A model generated the notes under the pieces. The model saw only the letters and a list, made by a program, of their open reading frames with translations, searched no databases and was not told the origin of the DNA. From Allocoleopsis franciscana PCC 7113 (GTDB taxonomy: Bacteria; Cyanobacteriota; Cyanobacteriia; Cyanobacteriales; Coleofasciculaceae): a DNA stretch of 64,000 bases. The position numbers and the translations under genes were made by a program. This document shows, in pieces, positions 8,464 to 16,246 of the stretch; position 1 is the stretch's first letter, and every line of letters begins with the position of its first letter. The stretch is taken from NCBI RefSeq assembly GCF_000317515.1, contig NC_019738.1:37501-101500 (forward strand). The letters run 5' to 3'.

Positions 8464-9180
8464 ATGGGTGTAAGTCAATCATTTTTTACAATTGTTCTGG
8501 CAACATTGGGGCTATCTTTATCACCCCTGGCGGCGAATGCAATCGGGTTTAGCACGGTTTCCGAGGCTGAGCTGAAAACCTTGATGAGCCAACCGACCTT
8601 TGTCGCGGGAAGCCAGTTTGGAAGTCTTTTCTTGGAAAATGAAGCTCAGGCTGATCTCAGCGTCGATTTTGTCTGGTCTAAGGGGAAAAAACAACCATTT
8701 TCACTAAGTTACGATGGTTCAATTGTCAAATATACAGTTGGAGAGACAACCTTAGAAACTCAAAGCGAGGGCTTTTTTAAGGACATTTTCATATATACAA
8801 AAGCAACAGCCGATTTGACCAGCGTCCTTCTGAATAACTTAATCCTGACCGACTCATCCACGACTCTATCAATTTCTGGGATTGCGGCCTCATCCCCTAA
8901 CAACAAAGTAAATATTTTTGGGATTCGTGATATTCAAGAGAGTTTTACCTTGACGGGTAATGCTATGCTAAGTTGGCTTAACAAACCACAGAACCCCAAT
9001 AATCTGGCTTATCAGATTCAAGTTGGGAATGTAAATTCTCTAACCCCTTCGCCTAACACAAATCCAACCCCAGCAGATCCGGTCAATTCGCCAGCACCTG
9101 AGCCAGAAGCTAATACAGGAATCGATTGGTGGTCATGGTTACCCAGTCCTAGTTCGGGAAACTATTGTACTAGTCCTTAG
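8464..9180 (+). CDS. Exported protein of unknown function
   Basis: I do not recognise this protein. From the ATG at 8464 it has about 238 residues. It opens with a clear signal peptide (hydrophobic core FFTIVLATLGLSLSPL, cleavage region ANA-IGFS). The mature part is rich in Ser, Thr, Asn and Leu with alternating beta-type segments, and ends in a proline-rich linker (TPSPNTNPTPADPVNSPAPE) and a short WWSWLP-containing tail. No sorting motif is obvious. A GTG seven codons upstream (8443) is an alternative start but would place charged residues before the signal core. It stands alone, divergent from remA. Confidence 0.65.
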   Translation: MGVSQSFFTIVLATLGLSLSPLAANAIGFSTVSEAELKTLMSQPTFVAGSQFGSLFLENEAQADLSVDFVWSKGKKQPFSLSYDGSIVKYTVGETTLETQSEGFFKDIFIYTKATADLTSVLLNNLILTDSSTTLSISGIAASSPNNKVNIFGIRDIQESFTLTGNAMLSWLNKPQNPNNLAYQIQVGNVNSLTPSPNTNPTPADPVNSPAPEPEANTGIDWWSWLPSPSSGNYCTSP

Positions 9181-9284
9181 TAGGGACCCCTCTCCAGAAG
9201 GAGTTCGGAAAACCATTACGAGTTCTAGTCTGGATCTGCGAGGATGGTACAGATGCCTAATTGTGATTACGGAAAAGACAGCTT

Positions 9285-11087
9285 GTGCAACCAGTTGACT
9301 TTACCACCCTAACAGCAGCTTGTGATGAACTGCGTTCTGACTGGGTACCAGGGCGTGCCGAACAAGTATATCAGCGCGATCGCTACACCATTGCGCTCTG
9401 CTTACGCACCCTAAAACATCGGGGTTGGCTCACAATCTCCTGGCATCCTCAAGCCGCTCGAATTTATCTGGGTGATCCACCGCCTCGGACTCCCGATACC
9501 TTTACCTTTAGCGACCAACTGCGTCACCAATTAAGTGGGCTGGCTCTAGTATCCATAGAATTGATTGCACCGTGGGAGCGTGTATTAGATTTGCAGTTTG
9601 CTCGACGACCCGGAGACCATGTGAGCTATCACCTCTACGTCGAAATTATGGGCAAATACAGTAATGTCATCCTGGCAGGTGGTGACAATGTCATGATCAC
9701 AGCAGCCCATCAAGTGAGTTCTCAGCAATCAAGTGTCCGTCCCATTCAAACCGGTCAGCCTTACGAAAAACCACCCGCTCTCATGGGTACAGCCCCTAGT
9801 TTGGACGAATCCCTAGAACGCTGGCAAGAACGAGTCAGTTTAGTACCGGGCGCATTGCAGCGTCAGTTGCTCAAAAGTTACCGGGGTTTGAGTCCAGCAT
9901 TGGTACGATCAATGGCGCAAGCGGCTGGACTGAATGCTGACAAATCCACAGAAACTCTTAGTGCCTCTGATTGGCAACGGTTGTTTGAATGCTGGCAACA
10001 ATGGCTGCAAACTTTGGGAATTCAGAATTGGGAAGAAGGATTCAAAAGTGAGCCATCCACAGTTGAAGGTTCTACCCTGCAATTAGGTTTTCAACCCGGT
10101 TGGACTGAGCAAGGTTATACAGTCATGGGTTGGGGTGCTGTTCAATCGGCAAAGAATGTCCAAACCTTACTCAATGATTACTACACTGCCGAGCTAAACC
10201 AACAAGAATTTAATCAACTCCATCACCAACTCACCCAAAAACTGGGCAATGTTCTCGGAAAACTGCGTCAGAAAGCCTCGACCTTTCAAGAACGCTTGCA
10301 GCAATCTGACCAAGCCGACCAATATCGACAACAAGCTGACCTATTGATGGCGCACCTCCAGGATTGGCAACCGGGGATGAAGTCTATTGAACTGTTAGAC
10401 TTTGATACGGCTCAACCCGTGATAATTCCTCTAAACCCAGAGAAAAATGCCGTCCAAAATGCTCAATTGCTCTACAAGCGTCACCAAAAGCTGAAACGCG
10501 CTCGTCATGCGGTGGAGCCGTTACTCCAAGAGGTACAGGGAGAAATTCAGTATTTAGAACAAGTAGAGGCATCCTTAACTCAGCTAGATGCTTACAAGTC
10601 CTCAGACGATTTACAAACACTACAGGAAATTCGCGAGGAACTGATTCAGCAAAAGTATTTAGACTCCCCCGATCAGCGGAATCGAGAAGTTACGGATGTT
10701 TCTGTGCCCTATCGCTATCGGACACCGAGTGGATTTGAATTGTTGATTGGTCGCAACAATCGCCAGAATGACCATCTGACGTTTCGGACGGCAGGAGACT
10801 ATGACCTTTGGTTCCACACTCAAGAGATTGCGGGTAGCCATGTTCTCCTCCGCTTAGAGCCAGGAACTGTGCCTGATGAAGCAGATTTGCAGTTTGCCGC
10901 TGATCTGGCGGCTCACTACAGTCGGGGGCGTCAAAGTGACCAAGTTCCGGTTGTTTACACCAAGCCTAAGCACGTTTATAAGCCCAAAGGGGCTAAACCG
11001 GGTATGACGGTTTATAAACATGAGCGAGTCCTATGGGGACATCCTCAGCAAGGTAGCAACTATCTAAGGAAAGAGGTTGCTCTGTAA
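9285..11087 (+). CDS. NFACT family protein (Rqc2/RqcH homologue)
   Basis: This 600-residue protein has the NFACT architecture: an NFACT-N domain (residues 1-230), a helix-hairpin-helix and long coiled coil (about 300-450, many Gln/Leu), and an NFACT-R domain (about 470-590, with YRYRTPSGFELLIGRNNRQN and DYDLWFHTQEIAGSHVLLR). Family members bind obstructed 50S subunits and recruit tRNA-Ala for C-terminal tailing in ribosome-associated quality control. Some were once annotated as fibronectin-binding. The usual Asp-Arg tRNA motif appears as Glu98-Arg99 (WERVLDLQFA). It starts at a GTG (9285). Its 3' end runs into a small-RNA-like intergenic region. Confidence 0.85.
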   Translation: MQPVDFTTLTAACDELRSDWVPGRAEQVYQRDRYTIALCLRTLKHRGWLTISWHPQAARIYLGDPPPRTPDTFTFSDQLRHQLSGLALVSIELIAPWERVLDLQFARRPGDHVSYHLYVEIMGKYSNVILAGGDNVMITAAHQVSSQQSSVRPIQTGQPYEKPPALMGTAPSLDESLERWQERVSLVPGALQRQLLKSYRGLSPALVRSMAQAAGLNADKSTETLSASDWQRLFECWQQWLQTLGIQNWEEGFKSEPSTVEGSTLQLGFQPGWTEQGYTVMGWGAVQSAKNVQTLLNDYYTAELNQQEFNQLHHQLTQKLGNVLGKLRQKASTFQERLQQSDQADQYRQQADLLMAHLQDWQPGMKSIELLDFDTAQPVIIPLNPEKNAVQNAQLLYKRHQKLKRARHAVEPLLQEVQGEIQYLEQVEASLTQLDAYKSSDDLQTLQEIREELIQQKYLDSPDQRNREVTDVSVPYRYRTPSGFELLIGRNNRQNDHLTFRTAGDYDLWFHTQEIAGSHVLLRLEPGTVPDEADLQFAADLAAHYSRGRQSDQVPVVYTKPKHVYKPKGAKPGMTVYKHERVLWGHPQQGSNYLRKEVAL

Positions 11088-11090
11088 ACT

Positions 11091-11132
11091 TGTAAATTTT
11101 GGTTACAAAAAAATCGTATTCCCTGTTACAAT
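11091..11132 (+). promoter_or_regulatory. Candidate promoter of a small RNA with an NtcA-like site
   Basis: TGTAAATTTTGGTTACA (11091-11107) is a TGTA-N9-TACA dyad, one base longer than the canonical NtcA spacing. A -10-like TACAAT follows at 11127-11132, 20 bp after the TAC, close to the class II geometry. It begins four bases after the NFACT stop codon. The spacing deviation makes NtcA binding uncertain. Confidence 0.45.
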
Positions 11133-11139
11133 AAAGAAA

Positions 11140-11256
11140 TAAAGAAATCTTTCTGCTGCCGATTGGGAACGCGCAGCTTGGATTTCCCCAATGTAGAGCA
11201 ACAACGAAATTATTACTTCTACAAAGACCAGCCGTCACCGCAGCTGGTCTTTTTTA
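11140..11256 (+). ncRNA. Candidate structured small RNA
   Basis: Between the NFACT gene and the oppositely oriented ABC ATPase gene lie three consecutive hairpins: ATTGGG/CCCAAT (11162-11192), GTAGA/TCTAC (11193-11222) and a perfect 10-bp terminator stem. The hairpins are back to back with no spare sequence, and a promoter-like element lies just upstream. This looks like an independent sRNA of about 115 nt rather than a simple mRNA tail. An NtcA-controlled sRNA of the NsiR4 kind is one possibility, but I cannot confirm homology. It may instead be the 3' UTR of the NFACT mRNA. Confidence 0.5.
11223..11255 (+). terminator. Intrinsic terminator
   Basis: AAAGACCAGC (11223-11232) pairs perfectly with GCTGGTCTTT (11243-11252) around a 10-nt loop, and the T-run continues to 11255. 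On the minus strand the same hairpin is followed by only TTTG, so it may also weakly stop the ABC operon coming from the right. Confidence 0.85.
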
Positions 11257-11288
11257 GACTCAGGGAAAAATTGAACGGCTTATCCCAG

Positions 11289-12062
11289 TTAAGCAGCAGC
11301 GATCGCCTCCTGTCCATGTCTTCGCATCAGTTCCATGAGTTCATCCCGGTAGTCGTGGAATGTAGAGTGTCGCTTCACGGTATGGGTACGATGGGGCAGC
11401 TTGATCGAAATTTCCTTCCTTACTGTACCGGGACGAGTACCGAGAGCGTAGATGCGATTCGAGAGAAATACGGCTTCCTCTACGTCATGGGTGATCATAA
11501 AAATTGTAATATTGGTGCGCTGCCATAGGTCGAGCATGAACTCATGCATTGACTCTTTGGTGTGGATGTCTAATGCACCGAAGGGTTCATCCATCAACAG
11601 CACTTTGGGTTCCGAAGTGAGAGCACGAGCGATCGCCACTCGTTGCTTCATCCCACCCGATAACTCTTTCGGCAAGGATTTGGCAAACTCAGTCAACCCC
11701 ACCACACTCAGGTAGTAGCTAGCTTGTTCGCGCCGTTGTTTTTTGGGTACGCCTTGAAGCTTCAGTCCAAACTCAGCATTTTCCTGTACAGTCATCCAAG
11801 GATAGAGGGTGTAGTGCTGAAACACCATTCCCCGATCCGGCCCTGGCCCAGTGACGCACTGACCATCAATGCTGACTTCCCCCAAAGTGGGAGTATCGAG
11901 TCCAGCAATCTGCCGCAGTAAGGTAGATTTACCCGATCCCGATGCACCCACCGCGCAGATAAATTCACCCTGCTCAATTGTCATATTAATGTCTTTGAGG
12001 ACAACTAACGCTCCATTTTTTGTATTGAAGTGCTTATGTAAATGGGTAATTTGCAGATACAT
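11289..12062 (-). CDS. ABC transporter ATPase, nitrate/sulfonate/taurine family; probable guanidine importer
   Basis: This is a 257-residue cytoplasmic ATPase. It has Walker A GASGSGKST (residues 39-47), a Q-loop (VFQHYTLYPW), the signature LSGGMKQR, Walker B VLLMDEPFGALD and the switch His in MITHDVEEA. It belongs with SsuB/TauB/NrtD. It is the last gene of a substrate-binding protein, permease and ATPase set on the minus strand, 104 bp after the permease. Because the set lies next to the guanidine hydrolase cluster, as I recall for Synechocystis sll1077-sll1082, guanidine uptake is the best guess for its role. Confidence 0.9.
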   Translation of the reverse strand: MYLQITHLHKHFNTKNGALVVLKDINMTIEQGEFICAVGASGSGKSTLLRQIAGLDTPTLGEVSIDGQCVTGPGPDRGMVFQHYTLYPWMTVQENAEFGLKLQGVPKKQRREQASYYLSVVGLTEFAKSLPKELSGGMKQRVAIARALTSEPKVLLMDEPFGALDIHTKESMHEFMLDLWQRTNITIFMITHDVEEAVFLSNRIYALGTRPGTVRKEISIKLPHRTHTVKRHSTFHDYRDELMELMRRHGQEAIAAA

Positions 12063-12166
12063 GGATTAAACCTCTAAATAGAGAATAGGTATTCGTTATC
12101 AATTCACCTAGAGTAGATGCTGTAAAATAGGTAACAATTTCAGGGATAAAGTCAGTAAAAAAAGGG

Positions 12167-13012
12167 TTAGCGCTTCTGGTTTGCCCACTTGCAGGAAACC
12201 CGTAGAAAGTATTGGAATAAAAGATCGAATGATAGTCCAATCACTCCGATGACAATTAACCCCACAAAAATTTCATCTGTTCTCAGAAATCGACCTGCCA
12301 CACTAATCCGACGCCCTAAACCTTCTGTTGCTGCAATGAGTTCTGAGACAATGACTAACTGCCAAGCAGCAGCTAGGTTGATTCGACAAGCATCAATAAT
12401 TCCCGGTAAGACATGAGGAAAAATCACCTGAAATAAAGTTTGTAGACGATTACCTCCTAACATGTAGGTTGATTCGATCAGGTCTTTAGGTACGAACTTC
12501 ACCGTATCCATGACCATTAAGGAGTTAAAGAAAAAGACTCCGATAAAGATAAGAGTAATTTTGGGTTCTTCTCCAATACCGAGGTAGAGGATGAGTAAGG
12601 GAATAAATGCAGGCGCAGGCATATAACGCATCAACCCGAAGATAGGTTCGAGCAATGCGCGAATACTAGCAAAACTGCCCATTAGCACGCCAACGGGGAT
12701 GGAAAAAAGAGCTGCAAACAGGAATCCAACACCAACCCGCCATAGACTCGCCACAGTATCCTTGAGGAGTTCGCGAGTACTCCACAGTCGCCCAAACGCT
12801 TCCAAAACTTTACCTGGTGAGGGCAAAAACTTAGGGTCTATGTTGCCAAATGTAGTCACCAACCACCACAGCAGTAAGGGAACACCAATGGAAGTAATTA
12901 CTAACACCGTGTTCAGGGGTTTGGGGATGTCTTCGGCAATTTGCCAGAAAACAGTAGGTTTTAGTGTTGTCGGTCGAATGAATGATCGAATCGATCCAGG
13001 ACTTTGATTCAT
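12167..13012 (-). CDS. ABC transporter permease, nitrate/sulfonate/taurine family
   Basis: This 281-residue inner-membrane protein has about six transmembrane segments and the BPD_transp_1 fold. The cytoplasmic coupling loop for the ATPase is visible around LIESTYMLGGNRLQTLFQVIFPHVLPGIIDACR, which contains the conserved EAA-type Gly (written here as positions about 185-217). The first transmembrane segment is at about 36-55. It presumably works with the adjacent ATPase and binding protein to import a small cationic nitrogen compound, inferred from the neighbouring gdmH cluster. The start ATG is 62 bp from the binding-protein stop. Confidence 0.88.
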   Translation of the reverse strand: MNQSPGSIRSFIRPTTLKPTVFWQIAEDIPKPLNTVLVITSIGVPLLLWWLVTTFGNIDPKFLPSPGKVLEAFGRLWSTRELLKDTVASLWRVGVGFLFAALFSIPVGVLMGSFASIRALLEPIFGLMRYMPAPAFIPLLILYLGIGEEPKITLIFIGVFFFNSLMVMDTVKFVPKDLIESTYMLGGNRLQTLFQVIFPHVLPGIIDACRINLAAAWQLVIVSELIAATEGLGRRISVAGRFLRTDEIFVGLIVIGVIGLSFDLLFQYFLRVSCKWANQKR

Positions 13013-13074
13013 GATTGAATTCCATCAACGGTAAAGAATCAGACTTATTAAAAACATTTCTCTGGTTCGCCGAT

Positions 13075-14124
13075 TTATGCTTGATTAAATTTCTTAGCGT
13101 ATGCCTGAATAAAGCGGTCATCAAATAAACGGCTGATGTCGGGTTGAGTTTTTGTTAGACCAACCTCTGTGAGAAACTTGCTCATTTCTTGGGCTGCAAA
13201 CTGTAAGGAAGTCATGGTATTGCCCGGTTGAAACGCTTTTAAATTTTCCTCTAATGTGAATAGTTGAGTGCCGTCAGCATACTCCTGATATTCGTTCACC
13301 GTGACACCCGCCCGTTTTGCCATAGTCTTGTAGGATTTGTCCCGATTTGTCTTCATATAGTCCAATGTGACAAACCAGGAATCAACAATGGCTTGTACCT
13401 GTTCTGGATGTTCGTTGACAAACTTGCGCGTGAATACCAAGTGATCGGAAATTGCGCCAGGAAAATCTTTGGAACTGAAGAGTTCCTTACTACCTGGACG
13501 CTTCAATGCCTGAGTGGTAAATGGGGCAAAGACTGCTACTGCATCCACTTGACCTCCCACAAATGCCGCTGCGGCTTTACCGGTTTCTAAAGGGATAAAT
13601 TGAATATCTTGTGGCGATATGCCCGCTTGTTTGAGTCCTAACAAGAGTAGAAAGTGATCCACAGTCCCTTCTTCTGCGGCAACTTTTTTCCCTTTCAAGT
13701 CGGCAACTGAGTTAATCCCCTCGCGGACAATCACCTTATCATTGCCTGTGGAGTTGTCATTGACCAGCACAATAACTTGGTCGGCACCCCCCGCTACGGA
13801 ATTAACCGTGTCGCCCAGGGTTTGGCTATTCGCATCAATCTGTCCGGCTGTGAGAGTACTGATAGATTCCAGATATCCATCAAACCACTTCAGGTCTACT
13901 TGAACATTATTGGCTTTAAATATGCCTTCGTCCTGAGCAATTTGCCACGGAAACCAACCAGGCCATGCACTAAAACCCAAACGAACGGCATCAACACCGG
14001 CTGAGGATACAGAATTGCTTTGATTGGTTGTTTTGATGTAGACCGCAGGATTGGTGCAACCTATCGTAAATGTCAATGTGACCAGGAAAAGAATAACGTA
14101 GGAGAAAAGTGAGCGGATTTTCAT
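13075..14124 (-). CDS. ABC transporter substrate-binding lipoprotein, NMT1/SsuA-like
   Basis: From the ATG at 14124 the protein has about 349 residues. It opens with a lipoprotein signal (hydrophobic VILFLVTLTF, lipobox TIG-Cys23), so it is anchored on the periplasmic face of the inner membrane. The mature domain is a type II periplasmic-binding fold of the nitrate/sulfonate/THI5 class (AVRLGFSAWPGWFPWQIAQD, LKGKKVAAEEGTVDHFLLL). Upstream in-frame codons to 14163 are less likely because they precede the charged MKIR signal start. It is the first gene of the transporter operon, with a GTA-N8-TAC box about 110 bp before the start. The substrate is inferred as guanidine from context only. Confidence 0.88.
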   Translation of the reverse strand: MKIRSLFSYVILFLVTLTFTIGCTNPAVYIKTTNQSNSVSSAGVDAVRLGFSAWPGWFPWQIAQDEGIFKANNVQVDLKWFDGYLESISTLTAGQIDANSQTLGDTVNSVAGGADQVIVLVNDNSTGNDKVIVREGINSVADLKGKKVAAEEGTVDHFLLLLGLKQAGISPQDIQFIPLETGKAAAAFVGGQVDAVAVFAPFTTQALKRPGSKELFSSKDFPGAISDHLVFTRKFVNEHPEQVQAIVDSWFVTLDYMKTNRDKSYKTMAKRAGVTVNEYQEYADGTQLFTLEENLKAFQPGNTMTSLQFAAQEMSKFLTEVGLTKTQPDISRLFDDRFIQAYAKKFNQA

Positions 14125-14232
14125 GGCACATATTTCTGAAGGTGATTGACAGCGAACGGTCAACGTTTCACAGCGATGATTTTTGCCAAGTGGTTACCTA
14201 TTGGATGTAGCCGATAGAGCGGTCGCTAATCC

Positions 14233-14246
14233 GTAACGTCTGTTAC
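14233..14246 (-). promoter_or_regulatory. NtcA-type box upstream of the ABC importer operon
   Basis: GTA-N8-TAC spans 14233-14246 with an A after the TAC on the plus strand. It lies 109 bp before the start codon of the substrate-binding protein. The best -10 candidate on the minus strand is TACATC, 23 bp after the box, which is weaker than consensus. A nitrogen-responsive promoter for a nitrogen-compound importer is plausible. Confidence 0.5.
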
Positions 14247-14394
14247 ATAGCGTTCCGGCTGAGGTGGAAACCTAAATCTATAACTTTTGGATACATAGCA
14301 TCTCGAACTTCTGGGTGATACTAAATGTTTTTAAGTTGTGCGATCTTACAAAAGTAAGCATAATTGCTCAACATTTAAGAAGCACAACCAAACA

Positions 14395-14934
14395 ATGCCA
14401 GATAAAACATACAGAAATAACATTCCAGAAATTGACCCAACTGAGATTGAAGATGAGCGGACTGCGATCGCAGATGAACATCGCTCGTTTCTGGAAAAGG
14501 TGATGGTTAAAAGCGGATTTGCCGATCTGTACGACGCCAGAGATTTTACGGAAGTGGTGTTTCGCGTCATGCGCGACTTAATGACAACAGAAGCGGCTGA
14601 TCGTGTCGAGGCAGAACTTCATACAGAGGTTCTACCGACAGAGGAGAAAGCACTCCAGATGGAAGTCGCCGAGCTCTGGAAAGATACAAATCCAATCGTG
14701 GGATTTTTGAGTCGGGTTCGTCCACCCTGGCAAGGCCCAGGCATCTTCAAAATTGATTCTGATCGCTTCCTGTTCCGGGTTGCAAATGAAAGCGGAATGC
14801 CGCGAACAGTTGAGCGAGAACAGGCGGTTTCAGCCGTGTTCTCCGCCACCAAAGACGAACTTTCTGAAGAGCGGATTCAGGAAATTGCTAGCTGGCTCCC
14901 TGATCATGTACGCAAACTTTGGGAAGAAGCTTAA
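14395..14934 (+). CDS. DUF2267 family protein
   Basis: This is a 179-residue, mostly helical soluble protein. The region FLEKVMVKSGFADLYDARDF followed by VFRVMRDLMTTEAADRVEAE fits DUF2267, whose members often carry two related helical repeats (here about 35-105 and 120-178). The function is unknown. The start at 14395 (ATG-CCA-GAT) is preferred over in-frame codons from 14338. The gene points against the guanidine genes on both sides and separates ghaB from the importer genes, so the cluster is two transcription units. Confidence 0.7.
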   Translation: MPDKTYRNNIPEIDPTEIEDERTAIADEHRSFLEKVMVKSGFADLYDARDFTEVVFRVMRDLMTTEAADRVEAELHTEVLPTEEKALQMEVAELWKDTNPIVGFLSRVRPPWQGPGIFKIDSDRFLFRVANESGMPRTVEREQAVSAVFSATKDELSEERIQEIASWLPDHVRKLWEEA

Positions 14935-14944
14935 ATAGAAATTG

Positions 14945-14988
14945 AAAAAGGTCAAGTCTGTTCGGGAGTAATTATTGCGAACAGACTT
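14945..14988 (-). terminator. Hairpin terminator of the gdmH-ghaA-ghaB unit
   Basis: AAGTCTGTTCG (14954-14964) pairs perfectly over 11 bp with CGAACAGACTT (14978-14988). Read on the minus strand it is followed after four bases by a T-run (14949-14945), so it should end the ghaB transcript. It can also serve the DUF2267 gene from the other side. Confidence 0.75.
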
Positions 14989-15040
14989 CGCACCTATTAG
15001 GATTAGCATCATCTTCACCACGGATACTGAGATTTCAGGG

Positions 15041-15748
15041 TCAATGAGTAACTGATAACTGTTGCTCTGAAAGAAATTCCTGTTCAATTTGAGAACATAT
15101 CCAATCAAACCAAGCCTCTAACCCTTCACCCGTCTTTGCAGAAACAGGAATAATGGTGACATCAGGATTCATTTGCCGCACATTGGCGACAATCCGATTC
15201 ACGTCAACATCCAGATGAGGGGCTAAGTCCATCTTGGTAATCAGCAAACAATCAGCTTCTTGAAACATCACCGGATATTTCAGGGGCTTATCTTCTCCTT
15301 CTGTTAAACTTAATAGAGCGACTTTGGCATGTTCACCTACTTCAAATTCAGCCGGACAAACCAAGTTGCCGACATTTTCCACCAGTACCAAATCAAATTC
15401 AGATGGGTTGTAGTGATGCTCTAGCTGATGGAGACCCCCTGCAACCATTTTGGAATCTAAGTGGCAGGAACGTCCGGTGTTGATGGCAATCACAGGAACA
15501 CCGTATTTACGCAGGCGGTCGGCGTCGAGTTCAGTGGTCATATCGCCTTCGATCACAGCAATCTTTACTTTATTACTGAGGGCGGCTAGCGTCTGTTCTA
15601 GGAGAACAGTTTTACCCGCACCGGGAGAACTCATGACATTGAAGCAAGTAATGCCCCACTCATCAAAATGGGCGCGATTGTGGTTGGCTCCTTCCTGGTT
15701 GGCATGGAGTAAATTAATTCCTAGGGCGGCGTCAAAGGTTTGGTGCAT
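15041..15748 (-). CDS. ghaB: HypB-type GTPase, nickel-insertion accessory protein of guanidine hydrolase
   Basis: This 235-residue HypB-type nickel chaperone GTPase has a P-loop SSPGAGKT at residues 40-47 and the metal-site residues Cys95-His96 (GRSCHLD) and Cys131 (LVCPAEF) of the G domain. TKMDL gives the guanine-base motif. The N-terminal Cys cluster of E. coli HypB is absent. No hydrogenase structural gene is in the window. Position directly after gdmH and ghaA argues for GhaB (HypB2), which with GhaA loads Ni into GdmH. It is 102 bp after ghaA, the third gene of the minus-strand unit. A role in hydrogenase maturation cannot be excluded. Confidence 0.88.
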   Translation of the reverse strand: MHQTFDAALGINLLHANQEGANHNRAHFDEWGITCFNVMSSPGAGKTVLLEQTLAALSNKVKIAVIEGDMTTELDADRLRKYGVPVIAINTGRSCHLDSKMVAGGLHQLEHHYNPSEFDLVLVENVGNLVCPAEFEVGEHAKVALLSLTEGEDKPLKYPVMFQEADCLLITKMDLAPHLDVDVNRIVANVRQMNPDVTIIPVSAKTGEGLEAWFDWICSQIEQEFLSEQQLSVTH

Positions 15749-15850
15749 AATTTAGTTTGGTAATTGGTAATTGTGAATTAAGGGCAGGTTTTGAATAAAA
15801 GTTATCTTCAACCCGTGAAAATTGATCACTAAACCCGCCCCTATCAAGCC

Positions 15851-16243
15851 TTATGCAAATCGGGCATCTTGTCCGCCCGAAACTATCGGATTGAGTTGTG
15901 CATATTCAACGCGATCGATTTTCAACTCTCGCCCAGAGCGAATGTCTTCCATCGGTGAACTACAATCTGGACAAGCATATTGAATGCCGATTTCGGGACG
16001 ATATTCCTGTTGGCAGCGATGACAAAAAGCAATTAATGGAGTTTCCTGAATTACCAGTTTTGCTCCATCTAAAAAAGTGTTTCGGGTTTGAACTTCAAAG
16101 GCAAATTGTAAACTCGCAGGTTCTACACAAGTGAACTGACCTACTGTGAGATAAATATGGGAAATTTTGGGGTGTTCCGGTTGTGCTTCCCACCAGTCCC
16201 GCACGGTTACAATTAGCGCTTTGGTCATATCAGTCTCATGCAT
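15851..16243 (-). CDS. ghaA: HypA-type nickel metallochaperone for guanidine hydrolase
   Basis: This 130-residue protein has the HypA layout. The N-terminal Met-His-Glu (Ni ligand His2) is present, and a zinc site is formed by Cys74-X2-Cys77 and Cys91-X2-Cys94 (CHRCQQEYRPEIGIQYACPDC region). It delivers Ni together with HypB/GhaB. The ATG is only 3 bp after the gdmH stop, so the two are cotranscribed and probably translationally coupled. This placement is what marks it as GhaA (HypA2) rather than a hydrogenase protein. The alternative is a general HypA. Confidence 0.9.
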   Translation of the reverse strand: MHETDMTKALIVTVRDWWEAQPEHPKISHIYLTVGQFTCVEPASLQFAFEVQTRNTFLDGAKLVIQETPLIAFCHRCQQEYRPEIGIQYACPDCSSPMEDIRSGRELKIDRVEYAQLNPIVSGGQDARFA

Positions 16244-16246
16244 TGT

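Noticed and set aside
14164-14232. Second guanidine riboswitch before the ABC importer
   Set aside because: The conserved blocks CTAGGGTTCCG, GGTCCGAGAG and GCCCGGGAGA are all absent; a GTAAC-AGAC-GTTAC hairpin does not have the ACGR loop of the mini-ykkC class.
15041-16243. hypA/hypB as evidence for a hydrogenase locus
   Set aside because: No hydrogenase structural or other hyp genes are present; linkage to gdmH explains them as GhaA/GhaB.
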